Counted from the stretch's first letter, positions 42,632-51,967 are shown. The stretch: DNA of 64,000 nt from Roseiarcus sp963741405 (GCA_963741405.1 CAVUHX010000017.1:3562-67561); one strand, 5' to 3'. The notes: generated by a model not told the origin, from the sequence alone. A program made the numbers and translations.

Positions 42632-44013
42632 CCGCGCGCCTTCTCGATGTCTGACTTCGCCCACCACGGCCCCGGATCGATCGCCGTTCCGTCTTTCCTC
42701 AGTTCGATATAGAGAACCGGCTGCACGGCGCCAACCGCGGCCGCCGCCGCCATCCGGGTGGTTCGCTCGCCCATCGCGCCAACGGGTTCTCCGGCAAGAA
42801 CAAACTGACCCGGCGACACGTTAGTGCGATCCATGCCCGCTAGAAGAAGATAATATCCTCCGCCGGCGTTGATGATCAAGAGTTGTCCATACGTCCTGTA
42901 GGGGCCCGAAAACAGAATCGAACCGTCAATGGGCGCGGACACGATGGCGCCAGCCAAGGTTTCGATCGAGACGCCGCGCTCAATTCCTCCGAAGCCGTCG
43001 GGAGACCCGAAAGTCCTCAGGATTGTACCCGCTGCTGGCAGTGGAAGACTCCCTTTAGCATCGACGAAAGCAATTTCCGGTTCGAGGCGCGCTGGCCGAG
43101 CCGCGCCGGCGCTCTCGGCCTTCGCTTCTATCTCTTTCGCTTTTTGCTCGTCGGCGGCGCGCATCGCGTTCGCGGCGGTTTTCCGTTGGGTCTCCTCGGC
43201 GTCGAGCCTCGCAATCAGGTCCTTGAGTGTGGAGGCCAGCGCGGCCAAGTCTGCGGCGCGCTTCTGCTGCGACGCGAGCGCCTCCTGCGCGGATGACAGC
43301 GATTGCTGGCGCGCCTCGAGGAGCTCGGCGAGGCGCGCCTTTTCGACCGCCATCGAAGAGGCGTTTCGCGCAAGTTCGGCACGCTCGTGTGCAATCAATT
43401 CCCTTGTCTTCGACAGGTCATCGACTTCGCGGCGAAGCCCTTCGGCCTGCCCCTTCAGATCCGGGACGAGCGAACTCAGGATCATCGCCGCCCGCACAGC
43501 CTCCGCCATGTCGCCCGGTTTGATCAGGATCGCTGGAGGCGGATTGGCTCCCATGCGCTGAAGGGCGGCGAGAACCTCGACAATTGCCGCCCGACGGGCC
43601 TGGAGAGACACAGAAATCGATTCAGCCCGTGCGTTCAAACTCGCCAGTCGATCGTCCGCCGCGGCGATACCGCGCTCGGCGTCCTGTATCTTCGCAGTGG
43701 TCGCGATGAGCGCCGTCGAGAGGCGCGCCCGATCAGCTCGGATTGATTCAATATCGGAATCGATTGCGCGTCGTTGCTCATCGGACGCTCGCATTGTGTC
43801 CTCGACACCACGCAGCTCGACTGCCCTATCCGCCTTCTGCCGCTCGGCTGCGGGGGAGGGCGAGACCATAGCCGGGTCGGCGACCGGCGTCAGCGGCCAA
43901 GCGAGAGCCATGCTGAACGCGGCGACGCTGAGCCCAAATCGAATCTCTCCGCGTGGCGTCATCTCCATTCCGCGTCCCAAATCATCAAATCTAGCCGGAA
44001 TCGCGGCGGTCAT
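42628..44013 (-). CDS. envC: Murein hydrolase activator EnvC
   Basis: EnvC-like protein of 461 aa: signal region near residue 25 (SVAAFSMALAWPLTPVADPA), a long coiled coil (DIESIRADRARLSTALIATT through DAEETQRKTAANAMRAADEQ), then a degenerate LytM (M23) domain (TFGSPDGFGGIERGVSIETL, GGYYLLLAGMDRTNVSPGQF). The zinc histidines of active M23 enzymes are absent, as expected for an amidase activator at the septum. ATG 44013 overlaps the rlmH stop (ATGA). Confidence 0.9.
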   Translation of the reverse strand: MTAAIPARFDDLGRGMEMTPRGEIRFGLSVAAFSMALAWPLTPVADPAMVSPSPAAERQKADRAVELRGVEDTMRASDEQRRAIDSDIESIRADRARLSTALIATTAKIQDAERGIAAADDRLASLNARAESISVSLQARRAAIVEVLAALQRMGANPPPAILIKPGDMAEAVRAAMILSSLVPDLKGQAEGLRREVDDLSKTRELIAHERAELARNASSMAVEKARLAELLEARQQSLSSAQEALASQQKRAADLAALASTLKDLIARLDAEETQRKTAANAMRAADEQKAKEIEAKAESAGAARPARLEPEIAFVDAKGSLPLPAAGTILRTFGSPDGFGGIERGVSIETLAGAIVSAPIDGSILFSGPYRTYGQLLIINAGGGYYLLLAGMDRTNVSPGQFVLAGEPVGAMGERTTRMAAAAAVGAVQPVLYIELRKDGTAIDPGPWWAKSDIEKARG

Positions 44014-44492
44014 CGGCGATGGTACGGATGACCGGAAAGTATTGATATGGCACGGTAGAGTTGTTCGCCTGCCATGATCCGCACAAGTTGATGTGGCCAA
44101 GTCACGGCTCCGAAGCTGACGACCCGGGCCGCCTTCGCGCGCAGCGCGGCCGAAAGCCCATCCGGACCACCGATTACAACAGCGTAAGCGGGTTGCGTTG
44201 CATCACGAGCCCGACCGATCTCCGCTGCCCATCCATCGCTTGTCAGTGAATCTCCCCGCTCGTCGAGAGCCATGACGACAGCGCCCGACGGCGTCGCGGC
44301 GACGATCGCGGCCGCTTCCTCCTCGCGCCGCTCCTCCGGGCGGCGCGAGCGAGATTCAGCAACTTCACGCAAGTCGACGCCCGAAATGCCTACGCCACGT
44401 GCGCTTTCCTTCAACCGCTTAAGGTAACGCCCGAAAATCTCCCGCTCCGGCCCTGCCTTGAGACGACCGACGCAAATCAGCACGATGCGCAC
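44010..44492 (-). CDS. rlmH: 23S rRNA pseudouridine-1915 N3-methyltransferase RlmH
   Basis: SPOUT methyltransferase of 160 aa. The start reads VRIVLICVGRLKAGPEREIF from GTG 44492. The knot motifs VVMALDERGDSLTSDGWAAE, AYAVVIGGPDGLSAALRAKA and SFGAVTWPHQLVRIMAGEQL are complete, with C-terminal RAISILSGHPYHR. It modifies helix 69 of 23S rRNA. Conserved position after rsfS (22-nt gap). Confidence 0.95.
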   Translation of the reverse strand: MRIVLICVGRLKAGPEREIFGRYLKRLKESARGVGISGVDLREVAESRSRRPEERREEEAAAIVAATPSGAVVMALDERGDSLTSDGWAAEIGRARDATQPAYAVVIGGPDGLSAALRAKAARVVSFGAVTWPHQLVRIMAGEQLYRAISILSGHPYHRR

Positions 44493-44514
44493 CGCCCTAG
44501 TTCGCTTTCCGGCT

Positions 44515-44874
44515 TTAAATCTTCCGGTCTTCCCCGGGCCTGTCGGCGCTCCACATCTTCTCAAGGTTATAGAACTGGCGAACGTCAGGCCGAAAGATGT
44601 GTACGATGGCGTCCCGAGCATCGAGCAAGACCCAGTCGCACAAGGGCAATCCTTCCACCTTTGGCGCGGGAAAGCCAGCGTTGCGACACGCTTTCACGAC
44701 GCGATCGGCGATGGCGCCGACATGTGTGCTCGACCTTCCAGAGGCGATGATCATGCGATCGGCTAGGGTCGTCTTACCCGCGACTTCGATCGTGACGATG
44801 CCTTCCGCCTTCGCGTCTTCGAGGCTTTCGACAATGATCCTGGAAAGCAAGTCGATGGAAGGGCCGTCGACCAA
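44515..44874 (-). CDS. rsfS: Ribosomal silencing factor RsfS
   Basis: RsfS (119 aa) binds uL14 and blocks subunit joining in starvation. The typical core is GKTTLADRMIIASGRSSTHV and CDWVLLDARDAIVHIFRPDV. A TTG at 44874 is the only usable start: the reading frame stays open further upstream (APRNAASQVGRKALVDG) but contains no ATG or GTG. nadD, its common upstream neighbour, is not in the following 5 kb. Confidence 0.9.
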   Translation of the reverse strand: MVDGPSIDLLSRIIVESLEDAKAEGIVTIEVAGKTTLADRMIIASGRSSTHVGAIADRVVKACRNAGFPAPKVEGLPLCDWVLLDARDAIVHIFRPDVRQFYNLEKMWSADRPGEDRKI

Positions 44875-44992
44875 AGCTTTGCGGCCAACCTGCGACGCAG
44901 CATTACGAGGCGTGGGTGTCAGCGTCGCGTTCCTCTCGACCGAGCCGATTCGACCCGGCTGAGAGTGAAGATGAGGCGCCTGCGACCGCTTT

Positions 44993-46009
44993 TCAAGCCT
45001 CCTTCGGCGATGACATGGTCAGCACAATCTTTCCGATATGGGCGTCGTTTTCCAATCGCGCGTGCGCCCGAGCGGCTTCGGAGAGAGGGAACACCGAGTC
45101 GATTATCGGCCTGCAGCGCCCGGCGGTGATAAGCGGCCAGACCTTTGTCAATAGAGCGTCAGCAATGACCGCCTTTTCCGCCGGAGAACGCGTGCGAAGC
45201 GTGGAGCCAGTGTGAATAAGGCGCTTCTGCATGATTGGCCGCAGGTCGATAGTCGCCTTCTGGCCTTGCATAAACGCGATCTGCACGATGCGCCCGTTTA
45301 CCGCAGCGGCTGCATAATTGCGGTCGACATAGTCGCCTCCGACCATGTCAAGAATAACGTTGGCTCCGCGGCCATTTGTCGCAGCGAGCGTCCGCGCGAC
45401 GAAATCGTCGACGCGATAGTTGATTCCAAGATCAGCCCCGAGCCGCTCGCACTCGCGTGCTTTTTGGTCGGAACCGGCCGTCGCGATCACCTCGGCTCCG
45501 AAAGCCTTGGCGAGTTGAATTGCCGTCGTTCCAATCCCCGACGTGCCCCCGTGGAGAAGCAGAGTCTCTCCGGGCGTCAGGGCGCCGCGCTCGAAGACGT
45601 TTGTCCAGACTGTAAAATAGGTTTCTGGAATGGCCGCGGCCTCGGCTGCGGTCAGCCCGGGGGGGACAGCCAGCGCATTCGTCTCATGTGCGACGCAATA
45701 GTCGGCGTAACCACCCCCGGGGACAAGCGCGGTTACCCGCGCTCCCTCCGCGTGACGGGTTGCCCCGGGGCCTCGCGCGACCACCACGCCTGCCGCCTCG
45801 AGTCCGAGTACGTCGCTCGCGCCGGGTGGCGGCGGATAGTGGCCCATGCGTTGGAGGGCGTCCGGCCGGTTGACCCCTGCCGCCTCGACCGCGATCAAGA
45901 TCTCGCCTTCGGCCGGAACCGGACGCGGCCGCATCTCGATTTCCAGCACGTCTGGTCCGCCTCGTCGCCTTGCGACGACGGCGCGCATGGTCCCGGTCCG
46001 ACTGTTCAT
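44993..46009 (-). CDS. NAD(P)H:quinone oxidoreductase, zeta-crystallin type
   Basis: Medium-chain dehydrogenase/reductase of 338 aa without the catalytic zinc site. The NADPH motif is HGGTSGIGTTAIQLAKAFGA; GVNRPDALQRMGHYPPPPGA and LGLEAAGVVVARGPGA are typical of the QOR/p53-inducible-gene-3 group. It reduces quinones or enones with NADPH. Encoded upstream of rsfS with a 118-nt gap. The truncated group II intron lies immediately beyond its start. Confidence 0.88.
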   Translation of the reverse strand: MNSRTGTMRAVVARRRGGPDVLEIEMRPRPVPAEGEILIAVEAAGVNRPDALQRMGHYPPPPGASDVLGLEAAGVVVARGPGATRHAEGARVTALVPGGGYADYCVAHETNALAVPPGLTAAEAAAIPETYFTVWTNVFERGALTPGETLLLHGGTSGIGTTAIQLAKAFGAEVIATAGSDQKARECERLGADLGINYRVDDFVARTLAATNGRGANVILDMVGGDYVDRNYAAAAVNGRIVQIAFMQGQKATIDLRPIMQKRLIHTGSTLRTRSPAEKAVIADALLTKVWPLITAGRCRPIIDSVFPLSEAARAHARLENDAHIGKIVLTMSSPKEA

Positions 46010-46149
46010 TTGCTGCTTTCCTATATCTGGCTCGGCGAACGATCGGGAGACTTACAACCCGAAATGCTCGCCAGCGCCGTCACGCCGTCCTGGGGCGGGG
46101 CGGCCCTCAGGCGACGCCCAAAAATCATTGCTCCACGTTCGGACGTCTG

Positions 46150-46764
46150 GGCGAGATGCTGTAGTTCCATTCTGGATGGAAGGAAAGCGATTCGGACACC
46201 GAACGCGGCTCGATGCCCACGTGGGTCAACTATGCCGATGACCTCGTCATCTGCTGCCGACCCGGCAACGGGCCGGCAGCACTGGCGACGATGCGGGGGT
46301 TGATGACGCGGCTTGGGCTAACGGTGAACGAGACCAAGACCCGATTGGTGCGTCTACCCGAGGAGAACTTCGACTTCCTCGGCTATACCATCGGTCGGTT
46401 CTACGGCAAGGACGGGGCGCCTTACATCGGCACGCGCCCGTCCCGGAAAGCCGTTCGGCGCTTGCTCCAACGGGTTCACGACGCGACGACGCCGTACAAA
46501 CATGCCGAAAGCCCAAAATTGCGGGTGGCCGCTATCAGTCGGCTGCTCCGGGGATGGGCTGCGTACTTCAACCAAGGGCCGGTTCTGCCGACCTACAAAG
46601 TCGTGCGTTGGTATGTGCAACGGCGTCTTCAACGTTGGTTGGTGAGACGAAGTGGACAAGCGGGCACTGGATACCGCCAATATCCGGACGAGTATCTCTA
46701 CGAGACGCTCGGCCTGTATGCCTTGCCATTGCGTCGCGCTGACTTGCCGAGCGCGAAGGCTTGA
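46150..46764 (+). pseudogene. Truncated group II intron reverse transcriptase/maturase
   Basis: C-terminal part of a group II intron-encoded protein. The RT active site NYADDLVICCRPG is intact, followed by RLGLTVNETKTRLVRLPEEN, FDFLGYTIGRFYGKDGAPYI, the thumb/X domain (LLRGWAAYFNQGPVLPTYKV) and the ending YPDEYLYETLGLYALPLRRA. The N-terminal RT half is missing. KRFGHRTRLDAHV, just before the YADD box, is in another frame: an extra G near 46226. The product cannot be active. Confidence 0.85.
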
Positions 46765-46777
46765 TGACGCGGGTGAA

Positions 46778-46808
46778 AGCCGGATGCGGGCGATCTGCAT
46801 GTCCGGTT
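46778..46808 (+). ncRNA. Group II intron domain V (first, truncated intron)
   Basis: AGCCGGATGCGGG-CGAT-CTGCATGTCCGGTT folds as a 34-nt-class domain V hairpin: outer stem AGCCGGA/TCCGGTT, inner stem ATGC/GCAT with a CGAT-type loop region. It lies 14 nt after the stop of the truncated maturase, the expected place. Confidence 0.65.
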
Positions 46809-47322
46809 GTGTGTCCAGCGAAGGCTGGCGTGTTCAGCAGGGGATAGACCTGCCGGGGCAAGAGTCAGAGGCCCCGTAGTTTGGATAGCAGAGGCGAAGG
46901 AAACCGAAACTCTGAAGCCTATCGACAAGGTCTCCCTATCGGGGAGATCCACGAGTCACCGGGCCGTAACAAAAATGAACGCGATGTGGCCTCGAAAATG
47001 AGTAGTCCCGAGGGCCGAGTCTTCAACCGGAGGGCGAAGGCAGCATGAATGGTCGAAGTCTGACTGACACGACTATTCACCTCGGCGGGGTGGAAGCGGC
47101 AGCACGGTGACAAGGACATGCCGAGCAACTGGAGAAACCCTACTCGTCCCGGCGCGAAATCGCCGGAGCAGGGTAGATCGTATAACCGGCGAACCCGGGA
47201 AATCGGTTGACGACGAGAGGGTGGCGGACGGGTCCGTATTAGCGATGAACCGGAGCAACGTCCGGGGAGCGAAGGGGCCCTGCCATTTGTAACAACTCCG
47301 ACCAAGGGAAGGCGCGGACGGG

Positions 47323-48624
47323 ATGACAAAGACGTCCATCGAATTGCAGGACCTGAGGCGGAGGATATACGTCAAGGCGAAGGCTGAACCGTCTTGGCGT
47401 TTCTGGGGACTCTACGACCACGTCTGCAAATTGGAGACTCTGCGAGAAGCGTATGAGGCGGCCAAAAAGAACGACGGCGTCCCGGGGATCGACGGGATGA
47501 CTTTCGAGGCCATCGAAGCGCAAGGCGCAGAGGCTTTCCTGGAGCAGATACGGGGCGAACTGGTTGGGCGTATCTACGCGCCTCTTCCGGCGCGGCGGCA
47601 GGAGATACCGAAGGACGGGGGCAAAGTCCGCGTCCTTTCAATTCCGGCCATTCGCGATCGGGTGGTGCAAGGGGCGCTCAAACTGGTTTTAGAGCCCATC
47701 TTCGAGGCGGATTTCCAACCGGGGTCGTTTGGATACCGTCCCAAGCGGACAGCGCATGAAGCTATACAGCGCGTGGCTCAAGCCATCGTCCAAAGGAAGA
47801 CGCGAGTTCTCGACTTCGATCTGCGCAGCTACTTCGACAATGTCCGGCACGACCGGTTGTTGGAAAAGGTGGCCAAGCGGGTGGAGGACGCGGACATCAT
47901 GCATCTCCTGAGGGTCATTCTCAGGGCTTCGGGCAGAAGGGGCGTTCCTCAAGGCGGAGTGATCTCCCCGCTGCTCAGCAATCTCTACCTCAATGAGGTC
48001 GACCGAATGCTGGAGCGGGCCAAGGAGGTCACTCGCCAAGGCAAGTACACCGACATCGAATATGCGAGATTTGCTGACGATCTGGTGATCTTGATCGACG
48101 CCTTCGCGCGACATGACTGGCTGATTGGGGCCGTGGAACGACGGCTGCGGGAGGAGTTCGACAAACTGCAAGTCGAGATCAATGATGAGAAGAGCAGCAT
48201 CGTGGATCTTAGCCGAGGCGAGAGCTTCGGCTTCTTAGGCTTCGATTTCCGCTATCTCCGCGGTCTAAGCGGGAAGTGGAGGCCGCACTACACGCCCAAG
48301 CTCAAAAAGCGGACGGCGCTCGTGCGAGGGCTCAAAGAGGTGTTCCGTCGCCATCAATCGCAACCGGTAGAACGGGTGATCAGCTTGATCAATCCGGTTC
48401 TCCGAGGGTGGGTCAACTACTTCGCCGTGGGGCACTCTAGCGAGTGCTTCAGCTTCATCAAGGACTGGGCAGAAAAGAAGGTCAGGCGTCATCTGGCGCA
48501 TGCACGGAAACGACGAGGCTTCGGTTGGAAGCGGTGGAATAGGCGTTGGCTCTACGACACGCTGGGGCTGTTCGACAGCTATCGCGTGAAGCGACCCGCG
48601 CCGAAAGTCGTCCCAGCAGGATAG
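47323..48624 (+). CDS. ltrA: Group II intron reverse transcriptase/maturase
   Basis: A 433-aa intron-encoded protein. RT0-RT4 blocks read GVPGIDGMTFEAIEAQGAEA, RQEIPKDGGKVRVLSIPAIR, PGSFGYRPKRTAHEAIQRVA and VLDFDLRSYFDNVRHDRLLE. RT5 is the variant FADDLVILID (YADD usually), preceded by RRGVPQGGVISPLLSNLYLN. The thumb/X domain is SLINPVLRGWVNYFAVGHSS. There is no C-terminal HNH endonuclease, so mobility would use nicked or single-stranded target DNA. It appears full-length and is related to, but different from, the truncated maturase upstream. Confidence 0.93.
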   Translation: MTKTSIELQDLRRRIYVKAKAEPSWRFWGLYDHVCKLETLREAYEAAKKNDGVPGIDGMTFEAIEAQGAEAFLEQIRGELVGRIYAPLPARRQEIPKDGGKVRVLSIPAIRDRVVQGALKLVLEPIFEADFQPGSFGYRPKRTAHEAIQRVAQAIVQRKTRVLDFDLRSYFDNVRHDRLLEKVAKRVEDADIMHLLRVILRASGRRGVPQGGVISPLLSNLYLNEVDRMLERAKEVTRQGKYTDIEYARFADDLVILIDAFARHDWLIGAVERRLREEFDKLQVEINDEKSSIVDLSRGESFGFLGFDFRYLRGLSGKWRPHYTPKLKKRTALVRGLKEVFRRHQSQPVERVISLINPVLRGWVNYFAVGHSSECFSFIKDWAEKKVRRHLAHARKRRGFGWKRWNRRWLYDTLGLFDSYRVKRPAPKVVPAG

Positions 48625-48656
48625 GTCCCATAAACCTCGACGCGAAGCAGATGGGG

Positions 48657-48689
48657 GAGCGCAGTGCGGGAAATCCGCAAGCTGCGTTC
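48657..48689 (+). ncRNA. Group II intron domain V (second intron)
   Basis: GAGCGCAG-TGCGG-GAAAT-CCGCA-AG-CTGCGTTC: the 8-bp outer stem pairs fully (one G-T), with a 2-nt AG bulge and a GAAA-type loop on the 5-bp inner stem. This is the catalytic domain V shape, 32 nt after the maturase stop. Confidence 0.8.
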
Positions 48690-48760
48690 GACGTGGCGGG
48701 GACAGGAGACGTGGTACGGTCGAGATACTGAGACACTCGCAGACGAAAGAGCGAGCCAAC

Positions 48761-48934
48761 AGGAAACTCAAACTTCGACCTAAACCGGCGCGCCTGTCCT
48801 CGACCCTACTGACGAGCGGCGACTGGAAACGGAGCCATGGCCCTAACCTGAGGCACCGGCAAACAGCGAAAGCTGCCGGACAACGGCCACTCCTCGGGAC
48901 CTACCGCTACCGCGCCAGTCGTCAACTCTACTCG
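48761..48934. other. Unassigned sequence between intron and transposase
   Basis: About 175 nt with no coding signal. It may contain the intron 3' end and, if the second intron sits inside the first, leftover domain VI of the first intron. The transposase frame loses homology at about 48935. Confidence 0.4.
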
Positions 48935-49874
48935 AGGTCCCCGGTGGATAATGGCAGACCTGGATGATCAGGCCGGTCTCGTCGGCGAGTTGTTGCAGCG
49001 CCACCTTCCATAGCCGTAGGCGCGAGCCGTTGGAGCCTCCGCCATCGGCGGTGATCATGAGACGCGTCATTGAGGGATAACGCTCCCGGCCCATCCGATC
49101 GAGCCAAAGGCGAACGCCATTTACGGCGAATTGCCCGGTATCGTGGTCGATTCCGAGGCTGACGTAGCCGAGGTTGGCGCCGATGTCGTAGATTCCGTAG
49201 GGGACGAACTTGCCCAGTTCCTTGTCCTCGAAATCGTGGGTGTTGACCTCGATCGGTTGGCCTTGCGGCCCATAGTCGCTGCCGCCGTTCTTGAATTCGC
49301 CGAGCAATTCCTTCTTCTTCGCGTCGATCGATATCACCGGCTGATCGGCCGCCTGAAACGCCTCGGCCTTGGCGTTGATATATTCGAACTGAGCGTCGCG
49401 ATCGGGATGTTTGCCGCCTTCCTTGGTCTTGCGGTTGAAATGGCGGCAATATTTCAGCTCTTCCAAGAGTTTGGGAATGGTCGAGGAGCTCACCTTGTGA
49501 CCCATCGCCCGAAGCGCCCTCGCCAGCTTGTCGTGGCTCTTGGAGACCCATCGCAACGGCCGCATCGGATCGCCCATCGTCGCGGGCTCGAGCAATCGTT
49601 GCAAGTCCTCCAGAAGCGTCGGGTCCCTCGTCGTCAACCGAGGGCTGCCCCCGCCCTTGCGACGCACCTTCCCGGTCAGAGAGCCGGGGTCCCGCAGGTC
49701 CTTCAGACCGCGTCCGATCGTGCTTCGGGCGACCTTCGTCGCACGCGCGGCGGCCGCGATCCCGCCGTAGGCGGCCGCCTTCGCCTCCGCCGCGGCGCTC
49801 AACCGTCGGCCTCGCTCGTCAAGCGAGGAACGAAGCGCTTCAAATCGGATACGGAGGGGCAATTCATCTACCAT
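48935..49874 (-). pseudogene. ISAzo13-type transposase, C-terminus missing
   Basis: About 313 residues of a DDE transposase of the ISAzo13 group. Present: an N-terminal helix-turn-helix (GGIAAAARATKVARSTIGRG), PLRWVSKSHDKLARALRAMG, the first Asp in QPVISIDAKKKELLGEFKNG, and LMITADGGGSNGSRLRLWKV. Homology stops at HYPPGTSS, where the usual continuation KWNKIEHRLF is replaced by unrelated sequence, so the last 80-100 residues including the catalytic Glu are lost. ATG 49874. The adjacent group II intron suggests insertion or recombination at this point. Confidence 0.85.
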
Positions 49875-50121
49875 TACTACAAAATTGGTATCTCCTTCAC
49901 ACCCGTTAAGCTGATTTCTTTGTCCTGGCGTGACCGACAATCGAACTGTAAGGCGCGGGTCGACCGCAATCGCCTGCTTGGCTGAGCCTGTGGAACAGCA
50001 ACCCGCGAGCATTTGAGCGTCGCCGGTTGAACCGAAAAGTGAATTCGTCGAGATATATCGGGATTCCGCGTCCATCCGAAAATCGTTTGACCGAATCAGC
50101 GGGATCGATTCCAGTCGCCTG

Positions 50122-50664
50122 GTGAAGACGAATCGCTATTTCCTCAGCGCAGCGGATCGGGCCGACCTGGTGAAGATCGTCAGGGACGGGCTGGAGGAGC
50201 ATCGCATCGTCCGCCGGGCGAATGCCATCCTTCTGCTCGACAAGAGCTGGTCCTACGCCGAGGTCGCCGAAGCGCTGTTCCTCGACGACTCGACCATCCG
50301 CATCTGGCTCAAGGAATTCCAGGAAGGCGGCGTCGAGGCGCTCGTCCTGTTCGACCTGAAGGGCGAAGCCGGACGGCCGGCACCCCTCCAGATCGACGAA
50401 TTGCGCGCCTGGGCGACGGAGGTGCTGCCGACGTCGACCACCGAAATCGGGCAATTCATCCTGGATCGGTTCGGGTTCGACTATGGCCGCTCTGGACTGA
50501 TCAAGCTGATGAACCGCATCGGATTCGACTGGAAGAAGCCGGAATCCGTGCCCGGCAAGATCGACGTGGAAACCCAGCAAAAGTTCATCGACGCGCATGA
50601 GGACTTGCGCAACTCGCTCGGCCCGGACGAGACGGTCGTCTACGTCGACGCCGTCCATCCGACC
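50122..50664 (+). pseudogene. IS630-type transposase, C-terminal half missing
   Basis: N-terminal part (about 180 aa) of an IS630/Tc1-mariner-type transposase. The paired helix-turn-helix region reads LLLDKSWSYAEVAEALFLDD and TIRIWLKEFQEGGVEALVLF. The first catalytic Asp is in ETVVYVDAVHPTQA. Family sequence ends there: beyond about 50664 the DNA is the 3' part of a DUF202 gene on the other strand. GTG 50122 starts the frame. It cannot transpose on its own. Confidence 0.85.
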
Positions 50665-50909
50665 CAGGCGATCATCAGCGCGACGGTGCCCAGTCCCGTC
50701 AACGCAAGCCCCAGGTGTCGTGTTTCCGAGACCTGCGCGCCGGTCGTTGCATTGAGCTGACCAATTTCCTGTACCACTTTGTAGATTGTGAATCCGAAGG
50801 TCATCATGGAGAAGGACGTCCGGACCCACCCCATGAGCGTGCGCTCGGCGGCGAGACGGGTTCGGTCCAGCGCAAGGATGTCGTTCAGACCGAGCTTCGT
50901 CTCGTTCAT
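50640..50909 (-). pseudogene. DUF202 membrane protein truncated by IS630 sequence
   Basis: YidH-like DUF202 protein starting MNETKLGLNDILALDRTRLA. Membrane segments: VRTSFSMMTFGFTIYKVVQE and LGLALTGLGTVALMIAWV. The normal C-terminal charged tail is replaced by WTAST from IS630 DNA; the junction is at about 50664. About 82 good codons remain, so only a few residues are lost and it might still fold. ATG 50909 overlaps the previous stop by 4 nt. Confidence 0.75.
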
Positions 50910-51308
50910 GCGATGCCGCTCCTCAGTGTTTCTGCGACCCGGGTGACGACACCGCGCACGATGACATTGGGCGCGATCGCCAGCAGGGCCGCGACAATCA
51001 GCGCCTCGCACGGATACACCTTGAGGACGATGACCCGAGAGTCGAGGCCCAGCAGAATCGCGACGAGGAACACCTTGCCGATCCGCGTCCAGCCTTCCTT
51101 GGCAAGCGCGGCGCGATTGCCCGGCCCTGTCAGAACCGCCCACAAATAGGGCGGCTTGCCGAGCCGAGCGCCCTGCAAGCTGGCGACGATCACGAAAAAG
51201 GACGCCACGACCGGCTGCAAGATGGAACCGGAAGCTCATCGGGCCGGTGAGACGATCGGCAAGGTTTTCCCGGATATGGGCCAACACCGACGATGGTCTC
51301 CCATTCAC
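50906..51308 (-). pseudogene. Integral membrane protein with one frameshift
   Basis: GTG 51308 begins VNGRPSSVLAHIRENLADRL then TGPMSFRF; an extra base near 51230 shifts the frame before LQPVVASFFVIVASLQGARL, GKPPYLWAVLTGP and three further helices (ALIVAALLAIAPNVIVRGVV). The family, unnamed to me, often sits beside DUF202 genes. It overlaps both neighbours by 4 nt, so the operon was translationally coupled. Confidence 0.65.
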
Positions 51309-51967
51309 CCGAGGATGTTGATGGCGCGCGAGGCGGCGATGGCGAGCGTGGCGAGCGAAATGCAGCTCTCGAGCATCACCAGCAGTTTCGCTCGCGCCGT
51401 CAGCGGCGCGGCGTCGGTGGCGCTGAACGCGGTTGCGGTCGAGAAGGCGAGAAACAGATAGTCGACATAGGTCGGCCGCCAGCCGGGCGCGGTCTCGCTC
51501 TGAACTCACGTTTGCGGGAAGAGCCAGTCCGGCGGAGCGGCGGATTCGTTCGCGCGGTCTTCGGGACCGCCGCGATCGAGGTCCCAGTAGACGATCGAGA
51601 ACGCCAGCACGTTGGTGACCCAGGCTTCTATGCCCGCGGTCAGCAGTTGCTGGCCCGCGTGCTTCGTCGTCTCGCGCATGATTTCGATGACCAGGAAGGC
51701 GACGACGACGAGAGTCATAGTGAGCAGGGCCGTCGACAGCGTTAGCATCGCCCATCGCTCTATCCGCAGCCAGCGCGCCCGATTGCCACCGAGCCGGACG
51801 CCGATTATCAGCGCGATGAGGGCGAAGCCGACGGCGAATCCGGACCAGCTCGGCAGGAACCGCGAGCGCTCCGGCATCAGCGAGAACAGCGACAAGACCG
51901 CGAAGATCGCAAGCGTTACGGGCCAGCGAGGCTCGACGCGGGCGGCCGAGCCAGCCTCGTTCGCCAC
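51305..51967 (-). pseudogene. Integral membrane protein interrupted by an in-frame TGA
   Basis: From ATG 51967: RWPVTLAIFAVLSLFSLMPE, SGFAVGFALIALIIGVRLGG, MLTLSTALLTMTLVVVAFLV and AWVTNVLAFSIVYWDLDRGG, ending PPDWLFPQT and TGA at 51508-51506. The same frame continues without a break: SETAPGWRPTYVDYLFLAFS, TATAFSATDAAPLTARAKLL and a last helix to 51305. Homologues read through this point, so the stop is a nonsense change or sequence error. First gene of a three-gene membrane-protein operon. Confidence 0.7.

Larger units (their letters stand above)
46809..48760 (+). mobile_element. Group II intron, apparently complete
   Basis: A ribozyme-plus-maturase element. It begins GTGTGTCCAGCGAAGGCTGG, a GUGYG-type 5' end with a hairpin, directly behind domain V of the truncated intron. 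About 500 nt of structured noncoding RNA (domains I-III) precede the maturase at 47323-48624; domain V is at 48657-48689. The exact 3' end (domain VI) cannot be set by eye; 48760 is approximate. Confidence 0.7.

Noticed and set aside
50122..50760. Intact IS630 transposase
   Set aside because: Sequence after VYVDAVHPT belongs to the antisense of the DUF202 gene; the second catalytic region is missing.
51506..51508. Selenocysteine or stop-codon readthrough at the in-frame TGA
   Set aside because: No SECIS-like hairpin was evident, the family has no Cys at this place, and the neighbouring genes are also damaged.
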